From G958296245 sp963664035 (lineage in GTDB: Bacteria; Chloroflexota; Dehalococcoidia; Lucifugimonadales; G958296245): 64,000 nucleotides of DNA. The notes under the pieces were generated by a model. The model did not search any database, was not told where the DNA came from, and saw only the letters and a program-made list of their open reading frames with translations. The position numbers were made by a program, and so were the translations under genes. Below are positions 17,720 through 26,897 of this stretch, piece after piece. The stretch is taken from contig OY760867.2 of assembly GCA_963664035.2 (NCBI GenBank), positions 1,488,001-1,552,000 on the forward strand, in the 5' to 3' direction. Every line of letters starts with the position of its first letter. Within the stretch, counting starts at the first letter, position 1.

Positions 17720-18145
17720 GTGGCTACGATAGAGAGCCTGCTCCACGAGTACGAGGCGCTGAACAGGCGCTTCGAGACGAGGCCGCAGTCCGCGATAGAC
17801 CCCTCGTGCCTGCTCGTCTTCGACTACGAGTACCCCGAGCGGGAGTCCGAGGTCGTCATCGACACGGAGGAGTTCACGGCGGTCTGCCCCTGGAACGGCC
17901 TGCCCGACTTCGGCGCTCTGACCGTCAGCTACGTCCCGGGCGCGTCGTGCATCGAACTCAAGTCGCTCAAGTACTACCTCATGTCGTATTCGCAGGTGGG
18001 GATCGTCCAGGAGCACGCGGCGAACCGCATCCTGGAAGACCTGGTGTCCGCCTGCCGGCCTCGCCGCATGACGGTGACGCTGGACTACAAGCCCCGCGGC
18101 GGCCTGCACACCACCGTTACGGTCAGCCACGACCCTTCCGGCTGA
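17720..18145 (+). CDS. queF: QueF, NADPH-dependent 7-cyano-7-deazaguanine reductase
   Basis: I chose the GTG at 17720, 12 bp after GGAGG, which gives 141 residues beginning VATIESLLHEYE. The catalytic cysteine and substrate loop are in VCPWNGLPDFGALTVSY, and the QueF motif is IELKSLKYYLMSY. The enzyme reduces preQ0 to preQ1 in queuosine synthesis. This is the short unimodular form. It diverges from ccmAB with about 110 bp between them. Confidence 0.9.
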   Translation: MATIESLLHEYEALNRRFETRPQSAIDPSCLLVFDYEYPERESEVVIDTEEFTAVCPWNGLPDFGALTVSYVPGASCIELKSLKYYLMSYSQVGIVQEHAANRILEDLVSACRPRRMTVTLDYKPRGGLHTTVTVSHDPSG

Positions 18146-18230
18146 CGCCCGAAAGCCCAACATGGGCTGGAGGCAGCCATCCGTACCACCGGATGTCGGT
18201 ACAAGCCGCGGCCGGGAGGTCTCCGGGGGT

Positions 18231-18259
18231 TTGATGGGAGTCTAAGAAACTGGTAAGAT
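18231..18259 (+). promoter_or_regulatory. Candidate sigma-70 promoter for gyrB
   Basis: TTGATG and TAAGAT are separated by 17 bp in the AT-richer gap upstream of gyrB, about 95 bp before its start codon. Spacing and both hexamers fit a housekeeping promoter. Confidence 0.5.
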
Positions 18260-18352
18260 ACGAGGGTGGAATCGTATTGAAATTTTGCGTCGTCTTCCCG
18301 TCCACTAGGGGCGTGGGTGAACCAACTTCGAATGGCTGAACAGGAGACCCTT

Positions 18353-20302
18353 ATGACAACGACCAACGTCGGCATGGATGCCCAGGCATACACCGCCAGC
18401 GACATCCAGGTACTGGAGGGGATGGAAGCTGTCCGCAAGCGGCCGGGGATGTACATCGGCGGCACCGGGCAGAGCGGCCTCCACCACCTGGTCTTCGAGA
18501 TCGTCGACAACGCGGTCGACGAGTTCATGGCCGGGCGCGCCTCCAGGGCCGACGTAGAGATCCTCCAGGACGGCACGGTCTGCGTCCACGACGACGGCCA
18601 CGGCATACCGATAGAGACGCACCAGGCCACGGGCAGGTCCGCGGTGGAGACGGTGATGACCACCCTCCACGCCGGCGGCAAGTTCGGCGGCAAGGCCTAC
18701 TCCGTCTCCGGCGGCCTGCACGGCGTGGGCGCCTCCGTGGTCAACGCCCTCTCCAGGTGGATGCGCGTCGAGGTCTACCGCGACGGCGTCGTCCATCACC
18801 AGGAGTTCTCGCGCGGCAAGCGCACCACCGACCTCCTCTCGGAGCGGCTCGACGGGGCTGAGGCGGACAGGCGCGGCACCTCGATCATGTTCCAGCCCGA
18901 CCCGGAGATATTCCCGTCGGTCGAGTTCGACTTCAACACGCTGGCGCAGCGCTTCAAGGAGATGGCCTTCCTCAACAAGCGGATGCACATCCGCTTCAAG
19001 AGCGACTGGCACTTCTCCCTGTGGCCCAACAACGAGGTCAACTACTACTTCGACGGCGGCATCGCCAGCTTCGTCAGCCACCTGAACGAGAATAAGACGC
19101 CCCTGCACAAGGAGCCGATCTACGTCGAAAAGCAGGTCAACGGCACCAGGGTGGAGGCCGCGCTACAGTACACCGGCAACTTCACCGAGTTCGTCTACGC
19201 CTTCGCCAACTGCATCAACAACGTCGAGGGCGGCACGCACCTGACAGGCTTCAGGAGCGCGCTCACCCGCGTAATGAACGACTACGGGCGCAAGCAGAAG
19301 CTCCTGAAGGACAACGAGCCCAACCTGGCCGGCGAGGACACGCGGGAAGGGCTGACCGCGGTCGTCAGCGTCAAGCTGGGAGACCCGCAGTTCGAGGGCC
19401 AGACCAAGGAGAAGCTGGGCAACCCAGAGGTGCGCAACCAGGTCGAGGGCGTGGTCGCCGAGGCGCTGCTCACCTACCTGGAGGAGCACCCGGCGGACGG
19501 ACGGCGCATCATCGACAAGTGCGTCACCTCCCAGCGCGCCAGGGACGCCGCGCGCAAGGCGCGAGACCTGATAATCCGCAAGAACGCCATGGACGGCGGC
19601 GCCCTGCCGGGCAAGCTGGCCGACTGCTCGGACAAGAACCCGGAGAACTGCGAGCTATACCTGGTGGAGGGCGAGTCCGCCGGCGGCACGGCGAAGATGG
19701 GCCGCGACCGGACCATCCAGGCGGTGCTGCCGCTCAAGGGCAAGATTCTCAACGTAGAGAAGGCGCGCGCCGACAAGATGCTCGCGCACGAGGAGATACG
19801 CGCCCTGACGATAGCGCTCGGCGCCGGGCTTGGCGAGGACTTCGACCTGTCCAAGCTCCGCTACCACCGGATCATCATCATGACCGACGCCGACGTGGAC
19901 GGCTCACACATCCGCACGCTGCTGCTGACGTTCTTCTTCAGGAACATGCACCCGCTCATATCGAACGGGCACCTCTACATCGCCCAGCCGCCCCTGTACA
20001 AGATAACGTCGGGCCGCAAGGAGCAGTGGGTCTACACCGAGGGCGAGCGCGAGATGGTATCCGCGAGGCTCAACGGCTCCAGCCGCGTCAACATCCAGCG
20101 CTACAAGGGCCTCGGCGAGATGACCGCCGACCAGCTCTGGGACACGACGATGAACCCGGAGGAGCGCACGCTGCTCCAGGTCGCCCAGGGCGACGCCTCG
20201 GACGCCGACCGCATATTCTCCGTCCTCATGGGCGACGTGGTGGAGCCCAGGCGCAACTTCATCCAGACCCACGCCCTAGAGGTCAAGAACCTCGACGTAT
20301 AG
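18353..20302 (+). CDS. gyrB: DNA gyrase subunit B
   Basis: The ATG at 18353 has AGGAGA 6 bp upstream and gives 649 residues. Domain order is the GHKL ATPase (EGMEAVRKRPGMYIGGTG, DNAVDEFMAG, GLHGVGASVVNALS), the transducer domain, and the TOPRIM region with LVEGESAGGTAKMGRD and MTDADVDGSHIRTLLLT. The C-terminus ends in the usual GyrB RYKGLGEM segment. It forms the A2B2 gyrase that introduces negative supercoils. ParE is the alternative, but the sequence motifs and length favour GyrB. Confidence 0.95.
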   Translation: MTTTNVGMDAQAYTASDIQVLEGMEAVRKRPGMYIGGTGQSGLHHLVFEIVDNAVDEFMAGRASRADVEILQDGTVCVHDDGHGIPIETHQATGRSAVETVMTTLHAGGKFGGKAYSVSGGLHGVGASVVNALSRWMRVEVYRDGVVHHQEFSRGKRTTDLLSERLDGAEADRRGTSIMFQPDPEIFPSVEFDFNTLAQRFKEMAFLNKRMHIRFKSDWHFSLWPNNEVNYYFDGGIASFVSHLNENKTPLHKEPIYVEKQVNGTRVEAALQYTGNFTEFVYAFANCINNVEGGTHLTGFRSALTRVMNDYGRKQKLLKDNEPNLAGEDTREGLTAVVSVKLGDPQFEGQTKEKLGNPEVRNQVEGVVAEALLTYLEEHPADGRRIIDKCVTSQRARDAARKARDLIIRKNAMDGGALPGKLADCSDKNPENCELYLVEGESAGGTAKMGRDRTIQAVLPLKGKILNVEKARADKMLAHEEIRALTIALGAGLGEDFDLSKLRYHRIIIMTDADVDGSHIRTLLLTFFFRNMHPLISNGHLYIAQPPLYKITSGRKEQWVYTEGEREMVSARLNGSSRVNIQRYKGLGEMTADQLWDTTMNPEERTLLQVAQGDASDADRIFSVLMGDVVEPRRNFIQTHALEVKNLDV

Positions 20303-20307
20303 CGGCG

Positions 20308-20508
20308 ATGACAGCACCGGCGGAGATCATATTCGAGGTAACTGAGGCTCCGGAAGGCGGCTTCGACGCCCGGGCGCTCGGTCACAGCATCTTCACGCAA
20401 GGTGACGACTGGGCCGACCTGAAGGCGATGGTCAAGGACGCCGTGCTCTGCCACTTTGGCGACGATCCTGAGCCTACGTCTTCCCCCCGTCCCACATGCC
20501 GGTGCTGA
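20308..20508 (+). CDS. Small HicB/DUF1902-like protein, apparently C-terminally truncated
   Basis: The 66-residue product begins 5 bp after the gyrB stop. AEIIFEVTEAPEGGFDARALG followed by SIFTQGDDWADLKAMVKDAVLCHF is the HicB-like antitoxin pattern. Family members continue with about 15 more residues after CHF; here the frame instead ends in PEPTSSPRPTCRC and runs 35 bp into the convergent cysteine-synthase gene. No HicA partner is adjacent. It looks like a remnant or an orphan antitoxin. Confidence 0.55.
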   Translation: MTAPAEIIFEVTEAPEGGFDARALGHSIFTQGDDWADLKAMVKDAVLCHFGDDPEPTSSPRPTCRC

Positions 20509-21442
20509 AGTAGCGCTCCCCGATGTCGTTGAAGATGGTGACGAGGCGGCCCGCGCCGGCCTCGCGCGCGACCTCGTAGGCGCCCTGCAGGTACGCCCCC
20601 GACGACTGGCCCGCGAAGATGCCGTTCGACGACATCAGCCGCGACATCCTGTAGGCGTCCTCGACGTCCACGTGCATCGTCTCGTCGACGACGCTCTCGT
20701 CGAAGGTGTCCGGCTTGAAGTGGCCCTCGCCGAGAGGCTTGAGGCCCTCGACCCCCGGCCACTCGTCGAAGGTGATGACCACTATGCGGATGGCCGGGTC
20801 TGCTTCCTTCAGGCGGCGGCCCACCCCTGTGACCGTCCCCCCCGTGCCCACGCCGGCCACGAAGTGCGTAATCCCCGATAGCTGCTCCAGGATCTCCGCC
20901 GCCGTGGTGTCGTAGTGCGCCTGCGGGTTGTCCTGGTTGCGGTACTGGTCGCACCAGAAGTACCGGCCCGGGTCGGCCTCGTACCTGCGCTTCACCTCCC
21001 GCAGCGTCTCGTCATAGCCCAGCATCGGGTCGGTGAAGACGATCTCCGCGCCGTGCGCGAGCAGCCGCTTCTTGCGCTCCTCGCTGGCGTTGGCGGGCAT
21101 CACGAGCTGCACCCGGTATCCGAGCGCGGCGCCTATCATGGCGTAGGCGATCCCGGCGTTCCCGGACGTGGCGTCGAGGATGACCTTGTCCCTCGTCAGC
21201 TCGCCCGACATGATCGCCTCGGCCAGCATCCGCAGCACCGGCCTGTCCTTGATGGAGCCGCCGGGGTTCAGGTGCTCGCACTTGGCGTATATCTCCGCCT
21301 CCCCCGTCTCCAGCGGCAGGTCGAGCCGCACCAGCGGGGTATTGCCTATGGCCTGGAGCGCCGGGTGCGCCGCCAGGAAGTCCCGGAGCCTGTCCGAATC
21401 CGCCAACCTTCTTCTCCTCGCATCGGGAAGCCTCCCTGCCAT
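20474..21442 (-). CDS. Cysteine synthase / cystathionine beta-synthase family PLP enzyme
   Basis: This 322-residue fold-type II PLP enzyme has the PLP lysine in GGSIKDRP near residue 60, the substrate loop TSGNAGIA, and the phosphate-binding glycines in GVGTGGTVTGVG. It should make cysteine from O-acetyl- or O-phosphoserine and sulfide, or act in transsulfuration. The loop KYEVxG-type details do not decide between CysK, CysM and CBS. The N-terminal extension (about 20 residues) is longer than in typical CysK. Confidence 0.85.
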   Translation of the reverse strand: MAGRLPDARRRRLADSDRLRDFLAAHPALQAIGNTPLVRLDLPLETGEAEIYAKCEHLNPGGSIKDRPVLRMLAEAIMSGELTRDKVILDATSGNAGIAYAMIGAALGYRVQLVMPANASEERKKRLLAHGAEIVFTDPMLGYDETLREVKRRYEADPGRYFWCDQYRNQDNPQAHYDTTAAEILEQLSGITHFVAGVGTGGTVTGVGRRLKEADPAIRIVVITFDEWPGVEGLKPLGEGHFKPDTFDESVVDETMHVDVEDAYRMSRLMSSNGIFAGQSSGAYLQGAYEVAREAGAGRLVTIFNDIGERYFSTGMWDGGKT

Positions 21443-21507
21443 GCGTTATCGTCGCACGACGGGTGAGGTCATAAGAGTATACTATGCGCAACCCAACGGA
21501 TGAGAGA

Positions 21508-23538
21508 ATGGCCGACCCCAGCGTAGAAGCGGAAGCCGCGTCCCTGCGCGACGAGCTCAACCGCCACAACCACCTCTACCACGTACTAGACCGCCCCGAG
21601 ATAAGCGACGCCCAGTACGACGCTCTCTTCATGAAGCTGCGCGAGGTCGAGGAGGCGCACCCCGAGCTGGTCACGCCCGACTCCCCGACCCAGCGCGTAG
21701 GGGCCGAGCCGGCCGAGGGCTTCGTACAGGCGGACCACCCCGTGCCGATGCTCAGCCTGGGCAACGCCTTCAACGAGGAGGACCTGGCCGCATGGCGCCG
21801 CCGGGTGGCCGCCCTGCTGGAGACCGACGCCTTCGACATGGTGTGCGAGCTTAAGTACGACGGCCTGGCCGTGGCACTCACCTACGAGAACGGCCTGCTC
21901 GCCAGGGGCGCCACGCGCGGCAACGGCACGGTCGGCGAGGACGTGACCCTGAACCTGCGGACGGTCAGGTCCGTACCTCTGAAGGCCCTGGGCGAAGCGC
22001 CAGAGAGGTTCGAGGCGCGAGGCGAAGTGCTGTTCCCAAGGTCCGCCTTCGACCGCTTCAACGAGGAGCGCGCCGCCGCCGGCCTGCCGACATACGCGAA
22101 TCCTCGGAACACCGCCGCCGGCTCGGTGCGCCAGCTAGACCCACGGGAGACGGCCAAGCGGCCGCTGGATATTTTCGTGTACGGGCTGGGCTACGCCAGC
22201 GGCCCCGCTCCGGAGACGCACTGGGGCACCCTCGCCAAGCTGGGCGGCATGGGCTTCAAGATCAACCCCAACAACCGGCTCGTACACTCCGTCGAGGAGG
22301 TCGTGGACTACTACCGCCACTGGGTGGATGCCGCGGAGGAGCTCGACTACGGCTGCGATGGCGTCGTCGTCAAGGTGGACCGGCTCGACTACCAGCAGCA
22401 CCTGGGCGTCGTGGGGCGCGAGCCGCGCTGGGCCGTCGCCTACAAGTTCCCGGCCACGCAGGAGGTCACCCAGGTGCGCGGCATCAGCGTGAACGTGGGA
22501 CGCACCGGCAGCATGAACCCGTATGCGTTGCTGGAGGCCGTGAACATCGGCGGCGCGGTCGTCAAGCAGGCGACGCTCCACAACGAGGACTACATCAGGT
22601 CGAAGGACATACAGGTCGGCGACTGGGTGGTGGTGGAGCGGGCCGGGGAGGTCATCCCGCAGGTGGTGACGGTGCTGACCGGCAGGCGCGCCGGCGACGA
22701 GCGGCCCTTCGCCATGCCGGAGGCCTGCCCTAGCTGCGGCAGCCCGGTCGTCAAGCCCGAGGACGAGGCGATGTCCTACTGCCGCAACCTCGGATGCCCC
22801 GCGCAGCTAGTGCGCCTCATGGAGCACTTCGTCAGCCGGGGCGCCATGGACATAGAGGGCCTGGGAGTCAAGCAGGCCGTCGCGCTGCTGGAGAAGGGGC
22901 TTATCGAAGACGTGGCTGACCTCTACAGCCTGCCGTCCAAGAAGGAGAAGATGCTCGAGATCGAGCGGATGGGAGAGAAGAGCGTCGCCAACCTGCTGGC
23001 GGCCATCGAGGCGTCCAAGGACAGGCCGCTGTCCCGGCTGCTGGTCGCCCTTGGCATAACCCACGTCGGCGGCGAGGTGGCGGAGGCTCTGGCGCGCCAC
23101 TTCGTCAGAATCGACGCGCTCATGGACGCCACGGAGGAAAAGCTGCTCGCGGTCCCGTCCATAGGCCCAAAGATCGCCTCCAGCGTTCACGCCTACCTCC
23201 GCGACGACGCCAACCGCGGGGTCATAGAGAAGCTGCGGCAGGCCGGGGTGCGCATGGAGGACGAGGCTGGGGCCGAGCCGGCGGGGCAGACGCTGGCGGG
23301 CCTGCGCTTCGTCGTGACCGGACGGATGGAAAGGTTCAGTCGTTCGGAGATCGGGGACATGCTCAAGGACCTTGGCGCGTCCGTGAGCGGCAGCGTCAGC
23401 AAGAAGACCGACTACCTGGTCGCCGGCGCCGATGCCGGCTCCAAGCTGGCGGACGCCCAGAAGCTGGGGGTCAAGGTAATCGACGAGGCCGAGTTCCTGG
23501 AGTTGGCCGGGTCCTCCGCTGCAACCCAGCCGCCATAG
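21508..23538 (+). CDS. ligA: NAD-dependent DNA ligase
   Basis: The protein has the Ia domain (HNHLYHVLDRPEISDAQYD), the adenylated lysine in CELKYDGLAVALTY, nucleotidyltransferase and OB segments, a four-cysteine zinc finger (CPSCG...CRNLGCP), helix-hairpin-helix motifs (VPSIGPKIA) and a C-terminal BRCT domain (TLAGLRFVVTGRM). I prefer the ATG at 21508 because it leaves the usual 23 residues before YHVLD; an in-frame ATG at 21484 lies directly after a TATACT -10-like box and may be upstream of the transcript. It is followed closely by recF. Confidence 0.93.
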   Translation: MADPSVEAEAASLRDELNRHNHLYHVLDRPEISDAQYDALFMKLREVEEAHPELVTPDSPTQRVGAEPAEGFVQADHPVPMLSLGNAFNEEDLAAWRRRVAALLETDAFDMVCELKYDGLAVALTYENGLLARGATRGNGTVGEDVTLNLRTVRSVPLKALGEAPERFEARGEVLFPRSAFDRFNEERAAAGLPTYANPRNTAAGSVRQLDPRETAKRPLDIFVYGLGYASGPAPETHWGTLAKLGGMGFKINPNNRLVHSVEEVVDYYRHWVDAAEELDYGCDGVVVKVDRLDYQQHLGVVGREPRWAVAYKFPATQEVTQVRGISVNVGRTGSMNPYALLEAVNIGGAVVKQATLHNEDYIRSKDIQVGDWVVVERAGEVIPQVVTVLTGRRAGDERPFAMPEACPSCGSPVVKPEDEAMSYCRNLGCPAQLVRLMEHFVSRGAMDIEGLGVKQAVALLEKGLIEDVADLYSLPSKKEKMLEIERMGEKSVANLLAAIEASKDRPLSRLLVALGITHVGGEVAEALARHFVRIDALMDATEEKLLAVPSIGPKIASSVHAYLRDDANRGVIEKLRQAGVRMEDEAGAEPAGQTLAGLRFVVTGRMERFSRSEIGDMLKDLGASVSGSVSKKTDYLVAGADAGSKLADAQKLGVKVIDEAEFLELAGSSAATQPP

Positions 23539-23559
23539 AGGGCGCGAGGGGGGGACCTC

Positions 23560-24738
23560 ATCTACGTTAGCCGCCTGGAACTGACGAACTTCCGCAACTA
23601 CGAGGATCTCCGGCTCGACCTGCCGCCCGGCATGGTGCTGCTCCACGGCAGCAACGGCCAGGGCAAGACCAACGTCCTGGAGGCCATATACCTGCTCGCG
23701 GTCGTAAAGTCGCCCAGGGCGTCTTCGGACCGCGACCTCGTGCGCCGACAGGCCCTGGAGCGCGGGGAGCACTCCCAGGTTTCCGCCGTGGTCCAGCGCG
23801 ACGGCGTGCCGCTGCGCGTCGCCATCGGCCTGCAGCGAGCGGCCCCGGCGGACGTCTCGGCGCCGGCGGGCGGAATGGAGCACGTGGGCGCGGTACAGAA
23901 GCAGGTGCGCGTCAACGGCGCGCCGAGGCGCGTCTCGGACCTCGTCGGCGAGGTGAACGCCGTCCTCTTCACCGCCCAAGACATGGCCATCGTGCTCGGC
24001 CCGCCCTCCTCCCGACGCCGCTACGTGGACATACTGATCTCGCAGGTCGACAGCCGCTACCTCAGGCTGTTGCAGAAGTACCAGCAGGTGATGGCCCAGC
24101 GCAACCAGCTTCTGAAGGCCGTCCGGGACGGCAGGTCGCAGCCGGACGAGCTTGGGTTCTGGGACGGCGAGCTCGTCGAGTCCGGCGCCTACGTCATGCA
24201 GCGCCGCGCCGCCACGGTGAGCGCCGTCGCGCAACTGGCCGCGCCCCTGCACCAGGAGCTGTCCGGAGGCGGCGAGGAGCTACGCATCGTCTACAGCCCC
24301 AGCGTCGGCGTCGAAGCGGACGAACGGGACCTGGACGATGCCTTGCGAGACGCCCTGGAGCGCAGCCGGCCCAGGGAGGTCGCGCAGGGGTTCACGGCGG
24401 TAGGGCCGCACCGCGACGACCTGCTCATGCTGCTGGACGGCCTCGACGCGGGCAGCAGCGCCTCCAGGGGGCAGTGCCGCACCCTCGTGCTCGCGCTGAA
24501 GCTGGCCGAGGCGAGCTTCCTGCTGGACGAGCGCGGCCAGGAGCCGGTCCTGCTCCTCGACGACATACTCTCGGAGCTGGACGCCGACCGCCGCGCCCGC
24601 GTCCTGGACAGGGCGGGCCTCTACCAGCAGTGCATCCTCACGGCCGCGACCCTGGAGTCCGTAGACCGCCTCCACGTCGACCGCATGTCCAAGTTCAGCG
24701 TCGCCGGCGGCAAAGTGTCGCCGGCCGAGTCCGCATAG
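23560..24738 (+). CDS. recF: RecF recombination protein, apparent ATC start
   Basis: Alignment with RecF proteins requires a start at YVSRLELTNFRNYEDL, and the codon exactly before this is ATC at 23560. No ATG, GTG or TTG occurs in frame between the ligA stop and that point. The ATG at 23632 would delete the first beta-strands ahead of the Walker A loop GSNGQGKTN. Other features are DMAIVLGPPSSRRRYVD, the signature SRGQCRTLVLALKLAE and Walker B VLLLDDILSELD. RecF loads RecA on gapped DNA. A GGGGGGA run lies just upstream of the ATC. Confidence 0.88.
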   Translation: MYVSRLELTNFRNYEDLRLDLPPGMVLLHGSNGQGKTNVLEAIYLLAVVKSPRASSDRDLVRRQALERGEHSQVSAVVQRDGVPLRVAIGLQRAAPADVSAPAGGMEHVGAVQKQVRVNGAPRRVSDLVGEVNAVLFTAQDMAIVLGPPSSRRRYVDILISQVDSRYLRLLQKYQQVMAQRNQLLKAVRDGRSQPDELGFWDGELVESGAYVMQRRAATVSAVAQLAAPLHQELSGGGEELRIVYSPSVGVEADERDLDDALRDALERSRPREVAQGFTAVGPHRDDLLMLLDGLDAGSSASRGQCRTLVLALKLAEASFLLDERGQEPVLLLDDILSELDADRRARVLDRAGLYQQCILTAATLESVDRLHVDRMSKFSVAGGKVSPAESA

Positions 24739-24796
24739 CTCCCCACTAGAATGGCTCCGGCGCGATACTACGTGATTGGGCCGCTGTACCGGGTGT

Positions 24797-25498
24797 CTAC
24801 TGCCCGTGCCTCCACTCGTCCAGCAAGCCGTTCCGCACAGCCCAGACCACCAACTCCTGCTTCGTCTCGATCTTGAGCTTGTCCTGGATGCCGTAGACGG
24901 CGTTTCGGACCGTCACCGGCTGGTTGCCCCTGAGCTCGGCGATCTTCGCGTAGGACAGCCCCTGCGCAAACAGCGTAAGGATCCCACGCTCCCGCTGTGT
25001 AAGCCTGACGCGCTCCGATGTCTTCTTCCGCTGTCCTGCCGCGCGGATCTCGGCAAACACGTGCCCAATCACGTTGGCGGGTATGCGGTATTGGCCATCG
25101 GCAATGCCGCGGACGGTGCGCAGCAACTCCTCCTTGCCGGAGTACTTCTGAAGGTATCCCGTCGCACCTGCGGCGACCGCCTCCACCACGGCATCCTCTG
25201 CCGACGCGGCTGTGAGGATCAACACTCTCGTATCCGGGAGCGTCTCCGCAATCTCGCGACAGGCGTCGATGCCGTTCTTGAGCGGCATCATCACGTCCAT
25301 GATGATCACTTCGGGCTTGAGCTCCTGCGCTATTTTCACCGCCGCCGCGCCGTCTCCGGCCTGACCCACGACCTCGAAGCCGCCGGCCCGTTGCAGCACC
25401 TCGCACAGCCCATCACGCATGATCTCGTGGTCGTCCACGAGCAACACCCTGGTCCGTGCGACCGGCGCCAAGTTACGCGCCTCCCTGGCGAGGGTCAT
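24797..25498 (-). CDS. NarL/LuxR-family response regulator
   Basis: The protein has an N-terminal receiver domain (VLLVDDHEIMRDGL, phosphoacceptor aspartate in IIMDVMMP, TAAS, and the lysine in YLQKYSG) and a C-terminal LuxR-type helix-turn-helix (LTQRERGILTLFAQGLSYAKIAELRG with VTVRNAVYGIQDKL). It is encoded directly after the sensor kinase, whose 3' end it overlaps by 26 bp. It most likely binds the palindromes between the kinase gene and the lipid operon; that is inference. An internal GTG or later start is possible, since the first 15 residues precede the domain. Confidence 0.88.
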   Translation of the reverse strand: MTLAREARNLAPVARTRVLLVDDHEIMRDGLCEVLQRAGGFEVVGQAGDGAAAVKIAQELKPEVIIMDVMMPLKNGIDACREIAETLPDTRVLILTAASAEDAVVEAVAAGATGYLQKYSGKEELLRTVRGIADGQYRIPANVIGHVFAEIRAAGQRKKTSERVRLTQRERGILTLFAQGLSYAKIAELRGNQPVTVRNAVYGIQDKLKIETKQELVVWAVRNGLLDEWRHGQ

Positions 25499-26675
25499 AC
25501 GGAATGGCGCAGGTCACGGTCGTGCCGACTCCGGACTCGCCCGGGGCCACTTGAAGACGGCCCCCCATTCGCTCGGCGTCCGCTCTCATGTTCCTGAAGC
25601 CGTGGCCGCGGTCCGCGTAGTCTTCGGGGAGGCCAATGCCGTCGTCCGACACGGACATTCGCAAGTCTTCATCCTCGAAGTCCAGGGAGATGGTGACCTT
25701 ACCGGGTCGCGCGTGCCGGAATGCGTTTGTCATTGCGTTGTGAGCTATCGAGAAAAGCAAACGCCGGGTGACGGTGGGAAGCGGCGGCTCTCTGCCCGAC
25801 TGGACCAACTCCGCTGGGATCGACGTGATCGTGGCGAATGTGGAGGCATGGGACCTCAGCACCCGGCTCAGCTCGCGCCCCTCGAAGATGGGGCCGGCAT
25901 CGATGGGGTGCCTCAACTCCCACATGGTCGATTTAGATAGGGCGTGCGTCGTTTCCAGCTTGGCGATGAGCTCGTCGCGGTCTTCGTCGTTCCGGGCGTT
26001 CGCCAGTTCTATAGCCGTCTCCAGGCCCAGGCCGATCATGTACGCGGACTGGGCAATAGTGTCGTGAATGGTATGCGAGAGCTCTATCCGCTCCCGCTGA
26101 AGCTCCCTTTCCCGTTCCACAGCCTCTCTCCTCCTGATCCGCTCAAACCTGGAGACTAGGTTGACCGCCGCGACGACCGCATACATGACGACGATCCTCG
26201 TGTACAGGACCTTCTCCTCCTTGATCTCGAAATCGACTCCAGGCTCCACCATCAGGCTCAACGCCGCGTACACGACCGCGACCATCGTGACCCCTAGGAA
26301 GCTGAGCCTCAGGGACGTGAACACCACGGCAAACATGGCGAGCACGGGGTAGTACAGCACGAAGAACGTGTTCGCGAACCCGCCGGAGATCACCAGGCCC
26401 GCCGTAATCATTACCGCGTCCATGGCGCTGAGAGCGAGCGCCCAGCGCCACGTCACGGTCCGATTCGACTCGATGCGGTAGTGAACGTAGCCGTTCAGGG
26501 CCAGCAGCGCTATGGCGAACAGCGTGTGCGCGACATAGGCAGGATGCGCGAAGTTGACTCGATAGTGAAGCTGCGCCAACCAGGCAATTGTGACGAACCA
26601 TCGTACCCATACCGAAATCCTCAGGCTGTATCGCAGGTCGTCCAGGTCGATCCGATCGAGCAACCCAAGGGACAT
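25473..26675 (-). CDS. Membrane sensor histidine kinase (HisKA_3 type)
   Basis: Starting at the ATG at 26675 the protein has 400 residues. About six hydrophobic segments form an N-terminal membrane sensor region (residues 25-185). Then come the H-box ELSHTIHDTIAQS, the N-box IAHNAMTNAFRHA, DDGIGLP and GFRNMRADAERMGG. It should autophosphorylate and pass phosphate to the overlapping LuxR-type regulator. The sensor region lacks a recognisable PAS or CHASE domain, so a membrane or lipid signal is possible. Confidence 0.88.
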   Translation of the reverse strand: MSLGLLDRIDLDDLRYSLRISVWVRWFVTIAWLAQLHYRVNFAHPAYVAHTLFAIALLALNGYVHYRIESNRTVTWRWALALSAMDAVMITAGLVISGGFANTFFVLYYPVLAMFAVVFTSLRLSFLGVTMVAVVYAALSLMVEPGVDFEIKEEKVLYTRIVVMYAVVAAVNLVSRFERIRRREAVERERELQRERIELSHTIHDTIAQSAYMIGLGLETAIELANARNDEDRDELIAKLETTHALSKSTMWELRHPIDAGPIFEGRELSRVLRSHASTFATITSIPAELVQSGREPPLPTVTRRLLFSIAHNAMTNAFRHARPGKVTISLDFEDEDLRMSVSDDGIGLPEDYADRGHGFRNMRADAERMGGRLQVAPGESGVGTTVTCAIPYDPRQGGA

Positions 26676-26761
26676 TGCAACCGCATCACGTGGCGTGATC
26701 CGCAAGTCCAAGGGTCCTACTCCAGTAGTGTACGCCGCTCGGCGACGGCGACAAGGTTGAA

Positions 26762-26786
26762 TCGTACCCCATTCGGAGAGGTACGA
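26762..26786. promoter_or_regulatory. Inverted repeat, candidate operator 1
   Basis: Perfect 7-bp arms TCGTACC and GGTACGA are separated by 11 bp in the gap between the kinase gene and the lipid operon. It shares the GTACC core with the neighbouring palindrome. Confidence 0.5.
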
Positions 26787-26788
26787 AA

Positions 26789-26808
26789 GTACCCCAAGAA
26801 TTGGGTAC
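26789..26808. promoter_or_regulatory. Palindrome, candidate operator 2
   Basis: A 20-bp near-palindrome with outer arms GTACCC and GGGTAC lies 2 bp from operator 1 and about 90 bp upstream of the UbiA start. LuxR-type regulators bind inverted repeats of this size. Assignment to the neighbouring regulator is inference. Confidence 0.5.
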
Positions 26809-26897
26809 GGACGAACCTTACAGCAGGCCAGGGGAGAAGGCAATCTGGAGGCAACATTATCTCACATCGCGCTTCACCTCCTGTGGGGGAGAAAGAA

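Noticed and set aside
23632..24738. recF starting at the first ATG
   Set aside because: It would remove the conserved first strands of the ATPase fold that are clearly encoded upstream in the same frame.
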